A DNA stretch of 64,000 bases from Neisseriaceae bacterium (GTDB taxonomy: Bacteria; Pseudomonadota; Gammaproteobacteria; Burkholderiales; Chromobacteriaceae). Positions 7,362 through 16,771 of the stretch are shown piece by piece; the first letter of the stretch is position 1; each line of letters starts with the position of its first letter. A model generated the notes under the pieces. It was not told the DNA's origin. It saw nothing but the letters and a program-made list of their open reading frames with translations, and ran no database searches. Both the position numbers and the translations under genes were made by a program. The DNA is taken from positions 62,001 to 126,000 of the forward strand of contig JAIYAC010000025.1 in assembly GCA_027489245.1 (NCBI GenBank). Direction: 5' to 3'.

Positions 7362-8504
7362 ATGTTGCTGACTACAGAGCAGGAACAGGTAGTGGACGCG
7401 GTGCGCCGCTTCGTTACCAGCGAGGTGGCCCCGCACGCGGCGGCGTGGGACCGCGAGCATACGTTTCCGCGCCAGGCGCTGAGCGGCCTGGGTGAGCTGG
7501 GCTGCTTCGGCCTGACGGTGTCGCCGGATTGGGATGGCGCCGGGTTCGACTACCTGACCCTGGCCGCCGTGATCGAGGAAATCGCCGCCGGTGACGGTGC
7601 GCTGTCCACCATCATTTCGGTCATCAACTCGGTGGGCTGCGGCCCGATCGAGCGTTTTGGCAACGACTGGCAGAAAGACACCTTCCTGCGCCGCATCGCC
7701 CGTGGCGAGTGGGTGTCGGCATTTTGCCTGACCGAGCCGGACGCCGGGTCCGATGCGGCCAACCTGCGCAGCCGCGCCGTGCGCGACGGCGACGATTACC
7801 TCATCAACGGCGTCAAGCAGTTCATCACCAACGGTAAACACGCTGATGTGGCCATCGTGTTTGCGGTAACCGACCCGGCGGCCGGCAAGAAAGGCATCAG
7901 CGCTTTTCTGGTGCCTACCGCCACGCCTGGTTATACCGTGGCCAAGGTGGAAGACAAGCTGGGTCAGCACGCGTCGGATACCTGCCAGATCGTGTTCGAC
8001 AACGTGCGGGTGCCAGCCAGCCACCGGCTGGGCGCGGAAGGCGAGGGCTACAAGATTGCCCTGGCCAACCTGGAGTCCGGCCGCATCGGCATCGCCGCGC
8101 AGTGCCTGGGCATGGCGCGCGCAGCGCTGGATTTTGCCACCCGTTACGCCACCGAGCGCCACACCTTTGGCCAGCCCATCATCCGCCACCAGGCAGTAGG
8201 CTTCCGCCTGGCCGAGGCGGCGGCACGGCTGGAAGCTGCCCGCCAGCTGGTGTGGCACGCCGCTGCGCTGAAAGACGCCGGCAAGCCCTGCCTGAAGGAG
8301 TCCAGCATGGCCAAGCTGATGGCGTCCGAAATGGCCGAAGCAGTGTGCTCGGCCGCCATCCAGACGCTGGGTGGCTACGGCTACCTGAGCGACTACCCGG
8401 TGGAGCGCATCTACCGCGATGTGCGTGTGGCGCAGATCTACGAAGGCACCTCGGACGTGCAGAAGCTGGTGATCGCCCGTGCGCTGGAAGACGGGCTGAG
8501 CTAG
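7362..8504 (+). CDS. Acyl-CoA dehydrogenase (short or branched chain type)
   Basis: A 380-residue FAD-dependent acyl-CoA dehydrogenase that would introduce the alpha-beta double bond in an acyl-CoA and pass electrons to ETF. Family signatures are CLTEPDAGSDAANL (flavin and substrate region), GQHASDTCQIVFDNVRVP, and IQTLGGYGYLSDYPVERIYRD. The catalytic base is Glu361 in QIYEGTSDVQ, the position found in short-chain and butyryl-type enzymes. AAGGA precedes the ATG. It lies 303 bases after the thiolase on the same strand and may have its own promoter. No LiuR-like palindrome is visible directly upstream. Confidence 0.93.
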   Translation: MLLTTEQEQVVDAVRRFVTSEVAPHAAAWDREHTFPRQALSGLGELGCFGLTVSPDWDGAGFDYLTLAAVIEEIAAGDGALSTIISVINSVGCGPIERFGNDWQKDTFLRRIARGEWVSAFCLTEPDAGSDAANLRSRAVRDGDDYLINGVKQFITNGKHADVAIVFAVTDPAAGKKGISAFLVPTATPGYTVAKVEDKLGQHASDTCQIVFDNVRVPASHRLGAEGEGYKIALANLESGRIGIAAQCLGMARAALDFATRYATERHTFGQPIIRHQAVGFRLAEAAARLEAARQLVWHAAALKDAGKPCLKESSMAKLMASEMAEAVCSAAIQTLGGYGYLSDYPVERIYRDVRVAQIYEGTSDVQKLVIARALEDGLS

Positions 8505-8513
8505 TAGGCAGCC

Positions 8514-8533
8514 TGCGGCCAACGTTGGCCGCA
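8514..8533. repeat. Abutting inverted pair of the GTTGGCCGCA motif
   Basis: TGCGGCCAAC followed directly by GTTGGCCGCA, a perfect 20-base palindrome just after the acyl-CoA dehydrogenase stop. It is one of several inverted pairs of the interspersed motif in terminator-like positions. Confidence 0.85.
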
Positions 8534-8543
8534 GGGCAGACGT

Positions 8544-8580
8544 AGCAAGGGCCGGTGCACGCACCGGCCCTTGCTGCTTT
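8544..8580. terminator. Intrinsic terminator between acd and dsbD
   Basis: AGCAAGGGCCGGTGC pairs with GCACCGGCCCTTGCT, followed by GCTTT. It lies between two converging genes and probably serves both. Confidence 0.8.
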
Positions 8581-8594
8581 AAACAGGGGCGAGT

Positions 8595-10346
8595 CTAGCG
8601 GCCAACCTGACCCAGCGACGCGGCAAAGTCGTCGGCGTTCTGGTAGCCAATCACCTTGTGCACCAGCTCGCCCTGCGCGTTGTACAGCATGATGCCGGGC
8701 GGGCCGTACAGGCCAAAGCGCTTCAGCAGCGCCTGGTGCTCGGCGTTATTGGCGGTGACATCCGCCTGCAGCAGGCGCAGCTTGCCCATGCGGCTGGCAA
8801 TGGCCGGGTCGCGGAAGGTGGTTTCTTCCATTTCGATACAGCTCACGCACCAGTCGGCGTAGAAATCCAGCAATACCGGCTGGCCGGCTGCTTTGGCCTG
8901 CGCCAGTGCTGCGTCCAGTTCGGTGCTGTTGGCAATGCGCTGGAAAGCCGGTTTGGCGGCCAGCTGGCCCTGCCAGATACCCGCCAGCGGTAGCCGTGGC
9001 GATGGCGCGCCGGTAGCTGCACCCAGCACTTGCAGCAGGCCGGCCACGGCCAGCACCGCCGCCAGCAGGCGTACTGCCCAGGGCCCGATGCCGCGTGCGG
9101 CCGGGCGCTGTGGGCTCAGCAGCAGCCACCAGGCACTGCCCAGCGTCAGAGCAGCCCATAGCAGCATGGTGAGCCACACCGGCAGGAAGGGGCCGGCCAG
9201 CCAGATGGCCACGCCCAGCATCACCACGCCAAAGGTGTATTTCACCTGCTGCATCCAGGCCCCGGCCCGTGGCAGTAGGTGGCCGCCAAAAGTGCCTACC
9301 AGCAGCAGCGGCAGGCCCAGCCCCATGGCCATGGCGTACAGGGCTGCCCCGCCCAGCAGGGCGTCGCCGGTCTGGCCGATGTAGCCCAGCGCCAGCGCCA
9401 GCGGCGGGGCCACGCACGGGCCGACCAGCAGCGCGGACAGCGCACCCATGGCAAACACGCTGGCCAGGCGGCCGCCGCCCAGCTTGTTGCTCTGGTTGGC
9501 CAGCCGGCTTTGCAGCGCGGACGGCAGCTGGATGGTAATCAGGTCGAACATGCCCAGCGCAAACACCACCATCAGCGCGCTGGCGGCCAGTATCACGGCG
9601 GGCTGCTGTAGCCACACGGTGAGCAGGCTGCCGGTTTTGCCGGCGATCACGCCCACGGCGGTATAGGTCAGCGCCAGGCCCTGCACGTAGGCAAAGGTCA
9701 GCACAAAGCCGCGGGTTTTGTTGAGCTTGCTGCCCTGGCCAGCCACCATGCTGGACACAATGGGCAGCAGCGGGTACATGCAGGCGGTAAAGGCCATGCC
9801 CAGACCCGCCAGCAGGAAGGTCAGCAGCGTGCCCAGCCATTGCTGGCGGCTGAGTGCGGGTGCGCTGTCCTGCGCTGGGCTGCCTGCTGGGCTGAGCCAG
9901 TCGCCCAGCTTGTTATCGCCAATCTTGAGCTGATGGGTATACGGCGGGTAGCACAGGCCGGCGTCGGCACAGCCCTGGATGGTGGCCAGCAGGGTAAAGG
10001 TGTCGGGGTTGATGGGGCCAGTCAGCGGCAGCGTCACGGTCACGCGCTGGTGATACACCTGCTGCAGGCCAAAGTACGGGTCTTGCTTGGCCTCGCCGGC
10101 GGGCAGCTGCGGTGTGCCCAGTACGCCGGCTGGCTGGCTGGCAAAGCGCGTGCGGTCGCGGTACAGGTAGTAGCCTTTGGCAATGTCGAAGTGCACGCGT
10201 AGCTGCTGGCCGTGTTGCTCCACGCTGGCGGCAAAGGCTTTTTCCGGTGGCAGCAGCTCGTCCGGGTTCAGGGCGCGGGCGGGCAGGGCCGCCATCAGCA
10301 TTAACAGGGGGAGTAGCCAGTGAAACAGGCGCAACAGTGCAGGCAT
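8595..10346 (-). CDS. dsbD: Thiol:disulfide interchange protein DsbD
   Basis: A 583-residue inner-membrane electron carrier that passes reducing power from cytoplasmic thioredoxin to periplasmic thiol proteins. It has a signal peptide, a periplasmic N-terminal domain with the cysteine pair in IQGCADAGLCYPP, and a central block of about eight membrane segments with the redox cysteines in FTACMYPL and VGPCVAPP. The C-terminal thioredoxin domain carries Cys500 and Cys503 (WCVSC). The start ATG at 10346 is chosen because it gives a proper signal peptide; no strong ribosome site precedes it. The last codons carry a GCGGCCAACCT motif copy. Confidence 0.95.
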   Translation of the reverse strand: MPALLRLFHWLLPLLMLMAALPARALNPDELLPPEKAFAASVEQHGQQLRVHFDIAKGYYLYRDRTRFASQPAGVLGTPQLPAGEAKQDPYFGLQQVYHQRVTVTLPLTGPINPDTFTLLATIQGCADAGLCYPPYTHQLKIGDNKLGDWLSPAGSPAQDSAPALSRQQWLGTLLTFLLAGLGMAFTACMYPLLPIVSSMVAGQGSKLNKTRGFVLTFAYVQGLALTYTAVGVIAGKTGSLLTVWLQQPAVILAASALMVVFALGMFDLITIQLPSALQSRLANQSNKLGGGRLASVFAMGALSALLVGPCVAPPLALALGYIGQTGDALLGGAALYAMAMGLGLPLLLVGTFGGHLLPRAGAWMQQVKYTFGVVMLGVAIWLAGPFLPVWLTMLLWAALTLGSAWWLLLSPQRPAARGIGPWAVRLLAAVLAVAGLLQVLGAATGAPSPRLPLAGIWQGQLAAKPAFQRIANSTELDAALAQAKAAGQPVLLDFYADWCVSCIEMEETTFRDPAIASRMGKLRLLQADVTANNAEHQALLKRFGLYGPPGIMLYNAQGELVHKVIGYQNADDFAASLGQVGR

Positions 10347-10499
10347 GGTAGGGGCAGGCAGGGTAATGAACAGGGTAGACCGTAACCCGGCGTCGGTGTT
10401 CCGGGGCGGCTGCAGCTTATCATAGCCCGCATGGGGTGGGCAGATGTCATGTAAACAAGTGTTTGCTTGCGCTAATATGCGATGCAGAGGAGAACAATA

Positions 10500-11288
10500 A
10501 TGGATAGAACCATTCACTTTGCCCACGCTAACAGCTTTCCGGCACCCATCTACCGGCAGCTGCATGCCGTGTGGCAGGAGGCCGGTTATGCCGTGGGCTT
10601 TCTGCCGCGCAGCGGCCACGACCCGCACTACCCGGTGACAGACTGTTGGCCGCAGCTGGTAGAAGAAATGGTGGCTTACATGCGCGCGCACTACACCGCG
10701 CCAGTGCATGGGGTCGGGCATTCGCTGGGCGGTATCCTGCTGTTTTTGTCCGCCATCCGTGCCCCCGAGCTGTTTCGCAGCGTGGTGCTGCTGGACTCGC
10801 CGCTGCTGTCGCCACAGCGTGCCTTCGGCATCTGGCTGGCCAAGCGGCTGGGCTTCATCCAGAACGTTACCCCCGGTGGCACGGGGACCCTGAAACGGCG
10901 TGACAACTGGGCCAGCGTCACGTCGGTATACGACTACTTTGCCCGCAAGCCAGCCTTCGCCCGCTGGGCGCCCGCGGTGCTGCATGACTACGCCGCGCTG
11001 GGTACCGAAGACAATGGCGAGGGCGGGCGCCGCCTGTTGTTCCGCCCGCAGGTGGAGCACGACATCTACGGCACCTTGCCGCACCACTATTGGCAGCTGC
11101 GCGGCCAACTACAGGTGCCCATGCACTATGTGGCCGGCGAGGGCAGCGATGTGACCCGCCCGTCCGACCTGGCCTTCATGCAAAAGCACTTTGGTGCGCA
11201 GGTTCACTGGCACTCCGGCAGCCATCTGTTCCCCATGGAGCAGCCGCAGGCCACGGCCGCGTTTGTGCTGGGCTTGTTGCAGCCTTAG
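10500..11288 (+). CDS. Alpha/beta hydrolase
   Basis: A 262-residue alpha/beta-hydrolase. The nucleophile elbow is GHSLG with Ser75. The likely catalytic histidine is in SGSHLFPMEQP near the C-terminus, and an acidic residue is available in GEGSDVTRPSD. HFAHANSFPAPIYR at the N-terminus matches the oxyanion-hole strand of this group. No signal peptide, so it is probably cytoplasmic. AGGAG lies 8 bases before the ATG at 10500. It is divergent from dsbD and converges with folE2. The substrate is unknown. Confidence 0.85.
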   Translation: MDRTIHFAHANSFPAPIYRQLHAVWQEAGYAVGFLPRSGHDPHYPVTDCWPQLVEEMVAYMRAHYTAPVHGVGHSLGGILLFLSAIRAPELFRSVVLLDSPLLSPQRAFGIWLAKRLGFIQNVTPGGTGTLKRRDNWASVTSVYDYFARKPAFARWAPAVLHDYAALGTEDNGEGGRRLLFRPQVEHDIYGTLPHHYWQLRGQLQVPMHYVAGEGSDVTRPSDLAFMQKHFGAQVHWHSGSHLFPMEQPQATAAFVLGLLQP

Positions 11289-11297
11289 CCTGCTGCA

Positions 11298-12089
11298 TTA
11301 GGCCAGATCGTGGCTGTTGATGCAGGCGTAGGCCGAGTGGTTGTGGATGGATTCGAAGTTTTCCGACGTCACCACAAAATGCCGCACCAGCGGGTGCTGC
11401 CGCAGTGCCCCGGCGACGTCACGCACCAGGTCTTCCACGAATTTGGGGTTGTCGTAAGCCTGCTCGGTAACGACTTTTTCGTCGCTGCGTTTCAGCAGGC
11501 CGTACAGCTGGCACGACCCCTGGGCCTCGGCCATGGCAATCAGCGTTTCCACCGTCAGCCCATTATCAGCCTCGGCATCGATACAGATATGCGAGCGCTG
11601 GTTGTGCGCGCCGTAGCGCGAAATCTGTTTGGAGCACGGGCACAGGCTGGTGACCGGCACCGTTACCTGCAGCCGGTAGCGGTAGTGGCCGTGTATCACG
11701 CTGCCATCCAGGCACACTTGATAGTCCAGCAGGCTGGCGACGCCAGAGGCCGGCGCCGTCTTGCCCAGAAAGTACGGAAAACTCAGGCGGATGCGCGCGC
11801 TATCGCTTTCCAGCCGTGTGGCGGTGGCGCGGACCAGCGCCTCGAAACCGGCGCCATCCAGCGGGCTATGCTGCTCGTGCAGCAGCGCGACAAAGCGCGA
11901 CATATGCGTGCCTTTCTGCGTGGCCGGCAGCGCTACCGTTAGCTGGCAGTCGGCCACGGTATGCTGCACAGCGCCATCGGCTTGCCGCAGGCGGAGCGGG
12001 TGGCGCAGGCCTTTGATGCCTACCTCGCGGATAGGGATGTGGCGCTGGTCTTGGTGGCTTTGTACATCGGGCAGGGCTGTGTGCGGCAT
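11298..12089 (-). CDS. folE2: GTP cyclohydrolase FolE2 (type IB)
   Basis: A 263-residue enzyme for the first step of folate/pterin synthesis, GTP to dihydroneopterin triphosphate. Recognised by SLCPCSKQISRYGAHNQR (Cys150, Cys152) and by HICIDAEADNGLTVETLI. FolE2 is the metal-flexible alternative to zinc-dependent FolE and is often derepressed by zinc shortage. The ATG at 12089 is chosen because it matches the usual FolE2 N-terminus and lies 20 bases downstream of a perfect Zur-box-like palindrome. A nudB gene for the next pathway step lies at 47841, far away. Confidence 0.95.
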   Translation of the reverse strand: MPHTALPDVQSHQDQRHIPIREVGIKGLRHPLRLRQADGAVQHTVADCQLTVALPATQKGTHMSRFVALLHEQHSPLDGAGFEALVRATATRLESDSARIRLSFPYFLGKTAPASGVASLLDYQVCLDGSVIHGHYRYRLQVTVPVTSLCPCSKQISRYGAHNQRSHICIDAEADNGLTVETLIAMAEAQGSCQLYGLLKRSDEKVVTEQAYDNPKFVEDLVRDVAGALRQHPLVRHFVVTSENFESIHNHSAYACINSHDLA

Positions 12090-12108
12090 GATGGCTATTC
12101 GATTAAAA

Positions 12109-12125
12109 ATGTTATGGTATAACAT
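12109..12125. promoter_or_regulatory. Zur-box-like palindrome upstream of folE2
   Basis: ATGTTATGGTATAACAT has perfect 7-base arms around GGT. It matches the known proteobacterial Zur operator style (ATGTTATA-n-TATAACAT). Its position 20 bases before the folE2 ATG fits repression by zinc-loaded Zur, and folE2 is a classic Zur target. Confidence 0.82.
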
Positions 12126-12170
12126 AAATGATTCGATGCAATCTGTCACGCAGCAGTGCCGAAAAAGCAG

Positions 12171-12202
12171 CAGGCCCACCGGGTGCTTAGCTGGTGGGCC
12201 TG
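12171..12202 (-). terminator. Terminator after the DUF4010 gene
   Basis: CAGGCCCACC pairs with GGTGGGCCTG. Read on the minus strand the hairpin is followed by GCTTTTTC, a T-run, which suits the minus-strand gene ending at 12225. Confidence 0.8.
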
Positions 12203-12224
12203 TCGAAGCTTGGCCGCATGCGCG

Positions 12225-13514
12225 CTAGGTAGCGCCCCATAGCCCGGCCAGCATGCCCAGCATGGACATGGCCAGCGCCGGGGCGCAGGCCCGTGCCAGG
12301 CTGGCACCGCCTATGCTGGCGATCAGCCCGAACTTGAACACGGTATTGCTGAACACCGCCAGCGCCATGGTTACCAGTAGCGGTGTGGTAGCCAGCTGCT
12401 GCTGGCTAAACAGCTCCAGCGCGGTGAGGCTGATGGCGTCGACATCGTTCAGGCCGGAAACCAGCGCCACCACGTACAGGCCGCTTTCGCCAAACAGGTC
12501 GCGTAGCCAGGCCGAGCACAGCATGACCACGGCAAACATGGCGGCAAAGCCAAGGGCAATGCTGAGCTTGGCCGGGTTTTTCAGCGCGAGCTCGGGGGCG
12601 TTTTCCTGCTGTGCTTGTCGTTTGCCCAGGATCAACAGGGTGGCCAGGCCGGCCAGCAGCGCGGGTAGCATCATGCTGGCTACGCTGCGAATACTGGTGG
12701 GGGCAATGGCCAGTGCCAGCACCGATAGCCGCACGAACAGCACCATATTGGCTAGCAGGATCACCCGCGTGGCCAGCCGTAGCGAGCCAGGGTTGGCCGC
12801 TGCCTCGCGCGCGTACACCAGGCTGGTGGCCGTGGTGGACACCAGGCCGCCCAGGATGCCCAGCACGGGCGCGCCCACGCGTTCGCCCAGAATCTTCACC
12901 GCCAGGTAGCCTGCCAGGCCCACACCGACAATCAGCACCACCAGCAGCCAGATGCGGTGCGGGTTAAACGCCAGATAGGGGCCGAAGCCCTGGTTTGGCA
13001 AAATCGGCAGGATGATGAAGGTGAGCGCGGCAAACTGCAGCAGCGACAGCAGGTCTTGCCGCTCCAGCTGGTTGGAAAAATTGGACAGCTCCGGCTTCAG
13101 GTACAGCAAGCCGGTCGTGATGATGCCCAGCGCAATGGCCAGCTCGGTATTGCCCAGCCCCACCATCAAGCCCAGCGTATACGCCACCAGCAGCGCAATC
13201 ACCGAGGTGGTGCGCGGTTCGGGGGCCGCGCTTTCGCTGCCGCCGCTGCCCAGCGGCAAAAAGCCCAGCATGGCCACGGCCAGCAGCCCGGCCGGCATCA
13301 GCCAGGGCAGTGCCGACTGCGCCGCCAGCATGGCCAGCATGGTGCCCAGCAGGCTGACCAGCGGAAAGGTGCGGATGCCGGCCAGCACGCGGCGCTTGCG
13401 TTCGCGCTCTACGCCGATCAGCAGGCCGATACCCAGGCTGGATAGCAGCATGGGCAGCGCGGCGTAGGGGGTGTTGGCCAGGTGCAGCCAGTGGTGTACG
13501 TCCAGGCTTGTCAT
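12225..13514 (-). CDS. MgtC/SapB and DUF4010 family membrane protein
   Basis: A 429-residue polytopic membrane protein with about twelve hydrophobic segments. The N-terminal part has the MgtC-like motif GIGLLIGVERERKRR and AGIRTFPLVSLLG. The C-terminal part is the DUF4010 type, with GGLVSTTATSLVYARE and GLNDVDAISLT. The function of this family is not established; MgtC relatives are linked to magnesium limitation and membrane energy control. AGGA precedes the ATG. It stands alone, with its own terminator. Confidence 0.85.
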   Translation of the reverse strand: MTSLDVHHWLHLANTPYAALPMLLSSLGIGLLIGVERERKRRVLAGIRTFPLVSLLGTMLAMLAAQSALPWLMPAGLLAVAMLGFLPLGSGGSESAAPEPRTTSVIALLVAYTLGLMVGLGNTELAIALGIITTGLLYLKPELSNFSNQLERQDLLSLLQFAALTFIILPILPNQGFGPYLAFNPHRIWLLVVLIVGVGLAGYLAVKILGERVGAPVLGILGGLVSTTATSLVYAREAAANPGSLRLATRVILLANMVLFVRLSVLALAIAPTSIRSVASMMLPALLAGLATLLILGKRQAQQENAPELALKNPAKLSIALGFAAMFAVVMLCSAWLRDLFGESGLYVVALVSGLNDVDAISLTALELFSQQQLATTPLLVTMALAVFSNTVFKFGLIASIGGASLARACAPALAMSMLGMLAGLWGAT

Positions 13515-13540
13515 GGTTTTATCCTGTCGACGATGGGCAA

Positions 13541-13573
13541 GAAAAAAGGCCTGCAGCTCGGGGCGGCAGGCCT
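13541..13573 (-). terminator. Terminator after dxs
   Basis: AGGCCTGC pairs with GCAGGCCT across an 11-base loop, and on the minus strand the stem is followed directly by TTTTTT. It ends the xseB-ispA-dxs operon. Confidence 0.85.
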
Positions 13574-13589
13574 GTCGGGCAGCGGCTGG

Positions 13590-15443
13590 CTAGTGTGCGG
13601 CCAACCTGGCTTCGATACTGCGCTGGATGCCCGCAGCGTCCAGGCCGCAATCGGCCAGCAGCACGGCCGGGTCCCCATGTTCAACATAGTCATCCGGCAG
13701 GCCCAGGTGCAACATTGGCACGCTGATACCGGCGGCGGCCAGTACCTCGGTACAGGCGCTGCCGGCCCCGCCCATGATGGCGTTTTCTTCTACCGTGACC
13801 AGCAGGCTGTGGCTGGCGGCCAGCTCGCGCACCAGGGCGGCGTCCAGCGGTTTCACAAAACGCATGTCGGCGACGCTGGCATCCAGCGCTGCGGCGGCGG
13901 CCAGCGCGGGCTGCACCATGCTGCCAAAGGCCAGGATGGCGACCTTGCCCTGGCCCTGGCGGCGCAATACGCCTTTGCCCACCGGTAGCGCAGTCATGGC
14001 CTGCTCGATGGTGGCACCCGGGCCGGTACCACGCGGGTAACGCACGGCGGTGGGGGTGTCCAGACTAAAAGCGGTGTACAGCAGCTGGCGGCATTCGTTT
14101 TCGTCCGATGGCGCCATCACCGTCATGTTCGGGATGCAGCGCAGGAAGGACAAATCGAACGAGCCCGCATGGGTAGGGCCATCGGCGCCCACCAGGCCGG
14201 CGCGGTCGATGGCAAACACCACCGGCAGGTTTTGTAGCGCCACGTCGTGAATCAGCTGGTCGTAGCCGCGCTGCAGGAAGGTGGAGTAGATCGCCACCAC
14301 CGGCTTCAGGCCGTCGCAAGCCATGCCGGCGGCAAAGGTTACGGCGTGTTGCTCGGCAATGGCCACATCGAAGTAGCGGTCCGGGTGTTCTTTCTCAAAG
14401 CGCACCAGGCCGGAGCCCTCGCGCATGGCCGGGGTAATGCCTACCAGGCGGCTATCCAGCTTGGCCATATCGCAGATCCAGTCACCAAAAATCTGCGTGT
14501 ACTGCGGCTTGCCACCGCCTTTGCTGCCGGCCAGGCCACAGGCCGGGTCGAATTTGGTCACGCCGTGGTATTTCACCGGGTCGTTTTCGGCCAGCTTGTA
14601 GCCCTGGCCTTTTTTGGTAACGATGTGCAGGAACTGCGGGCCTTTCAGGCTCTTGATGTTCTTGAGTGTGTCGACCAGTACGTCCAGATCGTGGCCATCG
14701 ATCGGGCCGATGTAGTTGAAACCGAACTCCTCGAACAGCGTGCCGGGGGTAAAGAAGCCCTTCACGTGTTCTTCCATCTTGCTGGCGATATCGCGCAGCG
14801 GCGGGGCGATGCCCAGTACCTTGTTGCTGCCTTCTTTGACCGCTGCGTAGAAGCGGCCGCTCATCAGCTTGGCCAGGTAGTTGTTCAGCGCGCCCACATT
14901 GGGCGAGATCGACATATCGTTGTCGTTGAGGATCACCAGCAGGTCGGTATCCATGGCGCCGGCGTTGTTCAGCGCCTCGAAGGCCTGGCCGGCGGTCATC
15001 GAGCCGTCGCCGATGATGGCAATGCTTTTGCGCGGAATGTTCTGCAGCTTGGCGGCTACCGCCATGCCCAGCGCGGCACCGATGGAGGTGGACGAATGGC
15101 CCACGCCAAAGGTGTCGTATTCGGACTCATCACGTTTGGGGAAGCCCGCCAGGCCGCCTTTCTGGCGCATGGTGTGCATCTGTTCGCGACGGCCGGTCAG
15201 GATCTTGTGCGGGTAAGTCTGGTGGCCTACGTCCCATACCAGCCGGTCGTCCGGGGTATTGAACACGTAGTGCAGCGCTATGGTCAGCTCGATGCTGCCC
15301 AGGTTGGAGGCAAAATGGCCGCCGGTTTTGCTAACCGAGCTCACCAGGAATTCGCGCAGCTCGCGGGCCAGCTGTGGCAGCTTGCTGCGGTCCAGGGTTC
15401 TGAGGTCGGCCGGACTCTGTATGGTGTCGAGCAGTGTAGTCAT
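13590..15443 (-). CDS. dxs: 1-deoxy-D-xylulose-5-phosphate synthase
   Basis: A 617-residue transketolase-like enzyme that joins pyruvate and glyceraldehyde 3-phosphate in the first step of the MEP isoprenoid pathway. Thiamine diphosphate and Mg binding: [18 protein letters not shown] followed by [14 protein letters not shown]. Catalytic regions: [13 protein letters not shown] and [13 protein letters not shown]. It is last in the operon xseB-ispA-dxs, 19 bases after ispA. No strong ribosome site is seen before its ATG, so coupling to ispA is plausible. Two copies of the GTTGGCCGCA-type motif lie at or just past its 3' end or in the neighbouring ispA. Confidence 0.97.
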   Translation of the reverse strand: MTTLLDTIQSPADLRTLDRSKLPQLARELREFLVSSVSKTGGHFASNLGSIELTIALHYVFNTPDDRLVWDVGHQTYPHKILTGRREQMHTMRQKGGLAGFPKRDESEYDTFGVGHSSTSIGAALGMAVAAKLQNIPRKSIAIIGDGSMTAGQAFEALNNAGAMDTDLLVILNDNDMSISPNVGALNNYLAKLMSGRFYAAVKEGSNKVLGIAPPLRDIASKMEEHVKGFFTPGTLFEEFGFNYIGPIDGHDLDVLVDTLKNIKSLKGPQFLHIVTKKGQGYKLAENDPVKYHGVTKFDPACGLAGSKGGGKPQYTQIFGDWICDMAKLDSRLVGITPAMREGSGLVRFEKEHPDRYFDVAIAEQHAVTFAAGMACDGLKPVVAIYSTFLQRGYDQLIHDVALQNLPVVFAIDRAGLVGADGPTHAGSFDLSFLRCIPNMTVMAPSDENECRQLLYTAFSLDTPTAVRYPRGTGPGATIEQAMTALPVGKGVLRRQGQGKVAILAFGSMVQPALAAAAALDASVADMRFVKPLDAALVRELAASHSLLVTVEENAIMGGAGSACTEVLAAAGISVPMLHLGLPDDYVEHGDPAVLLADCGLDAAGIQRSIEARLAAH

Positions 15444-15462
15444 GATGTTGCTTTTGTTATGG

Positions 15463-16359
15463 TCAGAACGAGCGGGCCACGATGTAGTCTGCCAGCTGTT
15501 TCAGGCGGTCGGCGCGGCTGCCGAACGGCGCCAGTGCAGCCAGCGCGTCGTCGTACAGGTCGCGGGCAAACTGGCGGGCTTCGCCCAGGCCCATCAGGCT
15601 GACATAGGTAGGCTTGTCGTTGGCCGCATCCTTGCCGGCGGTCTTGCCCAGTGTGGCGGTGTCGGCTTCGCAGTCCAGCACGTCGTCCACCACCTGGAAG
15701 GCCAGGCCCATGCGCTTGGCAAAGTGGTCCAGCCCGGTTTCTTCCGCTTCGGTCAAAGGTTGGCCGCAGTATGCGCCCAATAGCACGGCAGCGCGAATCA
15801 AGGCGCCGGTTTTCAGCATGTGCATGAATTCCAGCTCTGGCTGGTTCAGTGCAGTGCCGACGCTGGCCAGGTCAATCGCCTGGCCGCCGGCCATGCCGGC
15901 GTGGCCGCTGGCGTGGGCCAGCAGCTTGACCATGGCCAGCTGGCGGCTGGCGTCTACGCCCGCCAGTGGGGTGGCCAGCACGTCGAAAGCCAGGGTTTGC
16001 AGGGCGTCGCCTACCAGCAGGGCGGTGGCGTCGTCGTACTGTACGTGGCAGGTGGGTTTGCCACGGCGCAGCACGTCGTCGTCCATGCACGGCATGTCGT
16101 CGTGTACCAGCGAGTAGGCGTGGATCATCTCCACGGCACAGGCGACGCGGGCCACGTTGGCCGCATCGGCACCGGTGAGCTCGCCTGCGGCAAAGGCCAG
16201 CAGCGGGCGCACGCGTTTGCCGCCTTGCAGGGTGCTGTAGCGCATGGCGTCGTGCAGCACCTGCGGGGCACGGTCCGCGTTGGGCAGCAGTGTTTCCAGC
16301 GTGTTTTCTACGGTTTGCTGGGTATGGGTCATCCAGCCGGTAAAGGTGTTATTGGCCAT
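15463..16359 (-). CDS. ispA: Polyprenyl (farnesyl) diphosphate synthase
   Basis: A 298-residue all-helical prenyltransferase that condenses IPP with DMAPP/GPP to make farnesyl diphosphate. The first aspartate-rich motif is DDMPCMDDD at residues 87-95 and the second is DDVLD in [20 protein letters not shown] binds diphosphate. Its product feeds quinones, undecaprenyl phosphate and, in this genome, squalene through hpnCDE at 27.3 kb. Its start overlaps the xseB end by 11 bases. Three GTTGGCCGCA motif copies fall inside this gene (15619, 15757, 16156), unusually dense. Confidence 0.96.
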   Translation of the reverse strand: MANNTFTGWMTHTQQTVENTLETLLPNADRAPQVLHDAMRYSTLQGGKRVRPLLAFAAGELTGADAANVARVACAVEMIHAYSLVHDDMPCMDDDVLRRGKPTCHVQYDDATALLVGDALQTLAFDVLATPLAGVDASRQLAMVKLLAHASGHAGMAGGQAIDLASVGTALNQPELEFMHMLKTGALIRAAVLLGAYCGQPLTEAEETGLDHFAKRMGLAFQVVDDVLDCEADTATLGKTAGKDAANDKPTYVSLMGLGEARQFARDLYDDALAALAPFGSRADRLKQLADYIVARSF

Positions 16360-16582
16360 CGGTGAGGTCCAGCGGCTTGAGTTCGTCGTTTTCCAGCACG
16401 CGCAGCTGTTGTTCGGCGTCTGCCAGCTTGCCCTGGCAGAACTTGATCAGTTCTATACCCTGCTTATACGACGTCAGGGCGGTATCCAGCGGCAGGTCGC
16501 CGCCTTCCATCGCCTGGATAATGTCCTCCAGCTGCGCCAGTGCGCTTTCGAAACTGGCTTGGGCTTTGGCGGTTTTAGCCAT
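16349..16582 (-). CDS. xseB: Exodeoxyribonuclease VII small subunit
   Basis: A 77-residue helical protein, the small subunit of ExoVII, which degrades single-stranded DNA. The family core SFESALAQLEDIIQAMEGGD and LTSYKQGIELIKFCQGKL is clear. ATG at 16582 is chosen for AAGGA in front of it and because it gives the normal XseB length. It opens the xseB-ispA-dxs operon, an arrangement conserved across proteobacteria. Confidence 0.95.
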   Translation of the reverse strand: MAKTAKAQASFESALAQLEDIIQAMEGGDLPLDTALTSYKQGIELIKFCQGKLADAEQQLRVLENDELKPLDLTDGQ

Positions 16583-16698
16583 GGCGCTTGTCCTTCTGCA
16601 TCTATAACGGTTGGCCGCCATTGTAGGGGTTTTCCGCTGCGCAACAAAGCGGCAACAAAGCCAGCAGCATGGCTATGTCGCGGCGTGTGCAGGCAAAA

Positions 16699-16730
16699 CA
16701 AACCCCCTTTGCCAGGCAGAAGGGGGTTTG
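16699..16730. terminator. Bidirectional terminator between terC and the xseB region
   Basis: CAAACCCCCT pairs with AGGGGGTTTG across a 12-base loop. Its main use is for minus-strand terC, whose stop is at 16772. Confidence 0.75.
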
Positions 16731-16771
16731 CAAGACGGCCTGCTGCCGGGCAGCAGGCCGGGTGGGCACGC

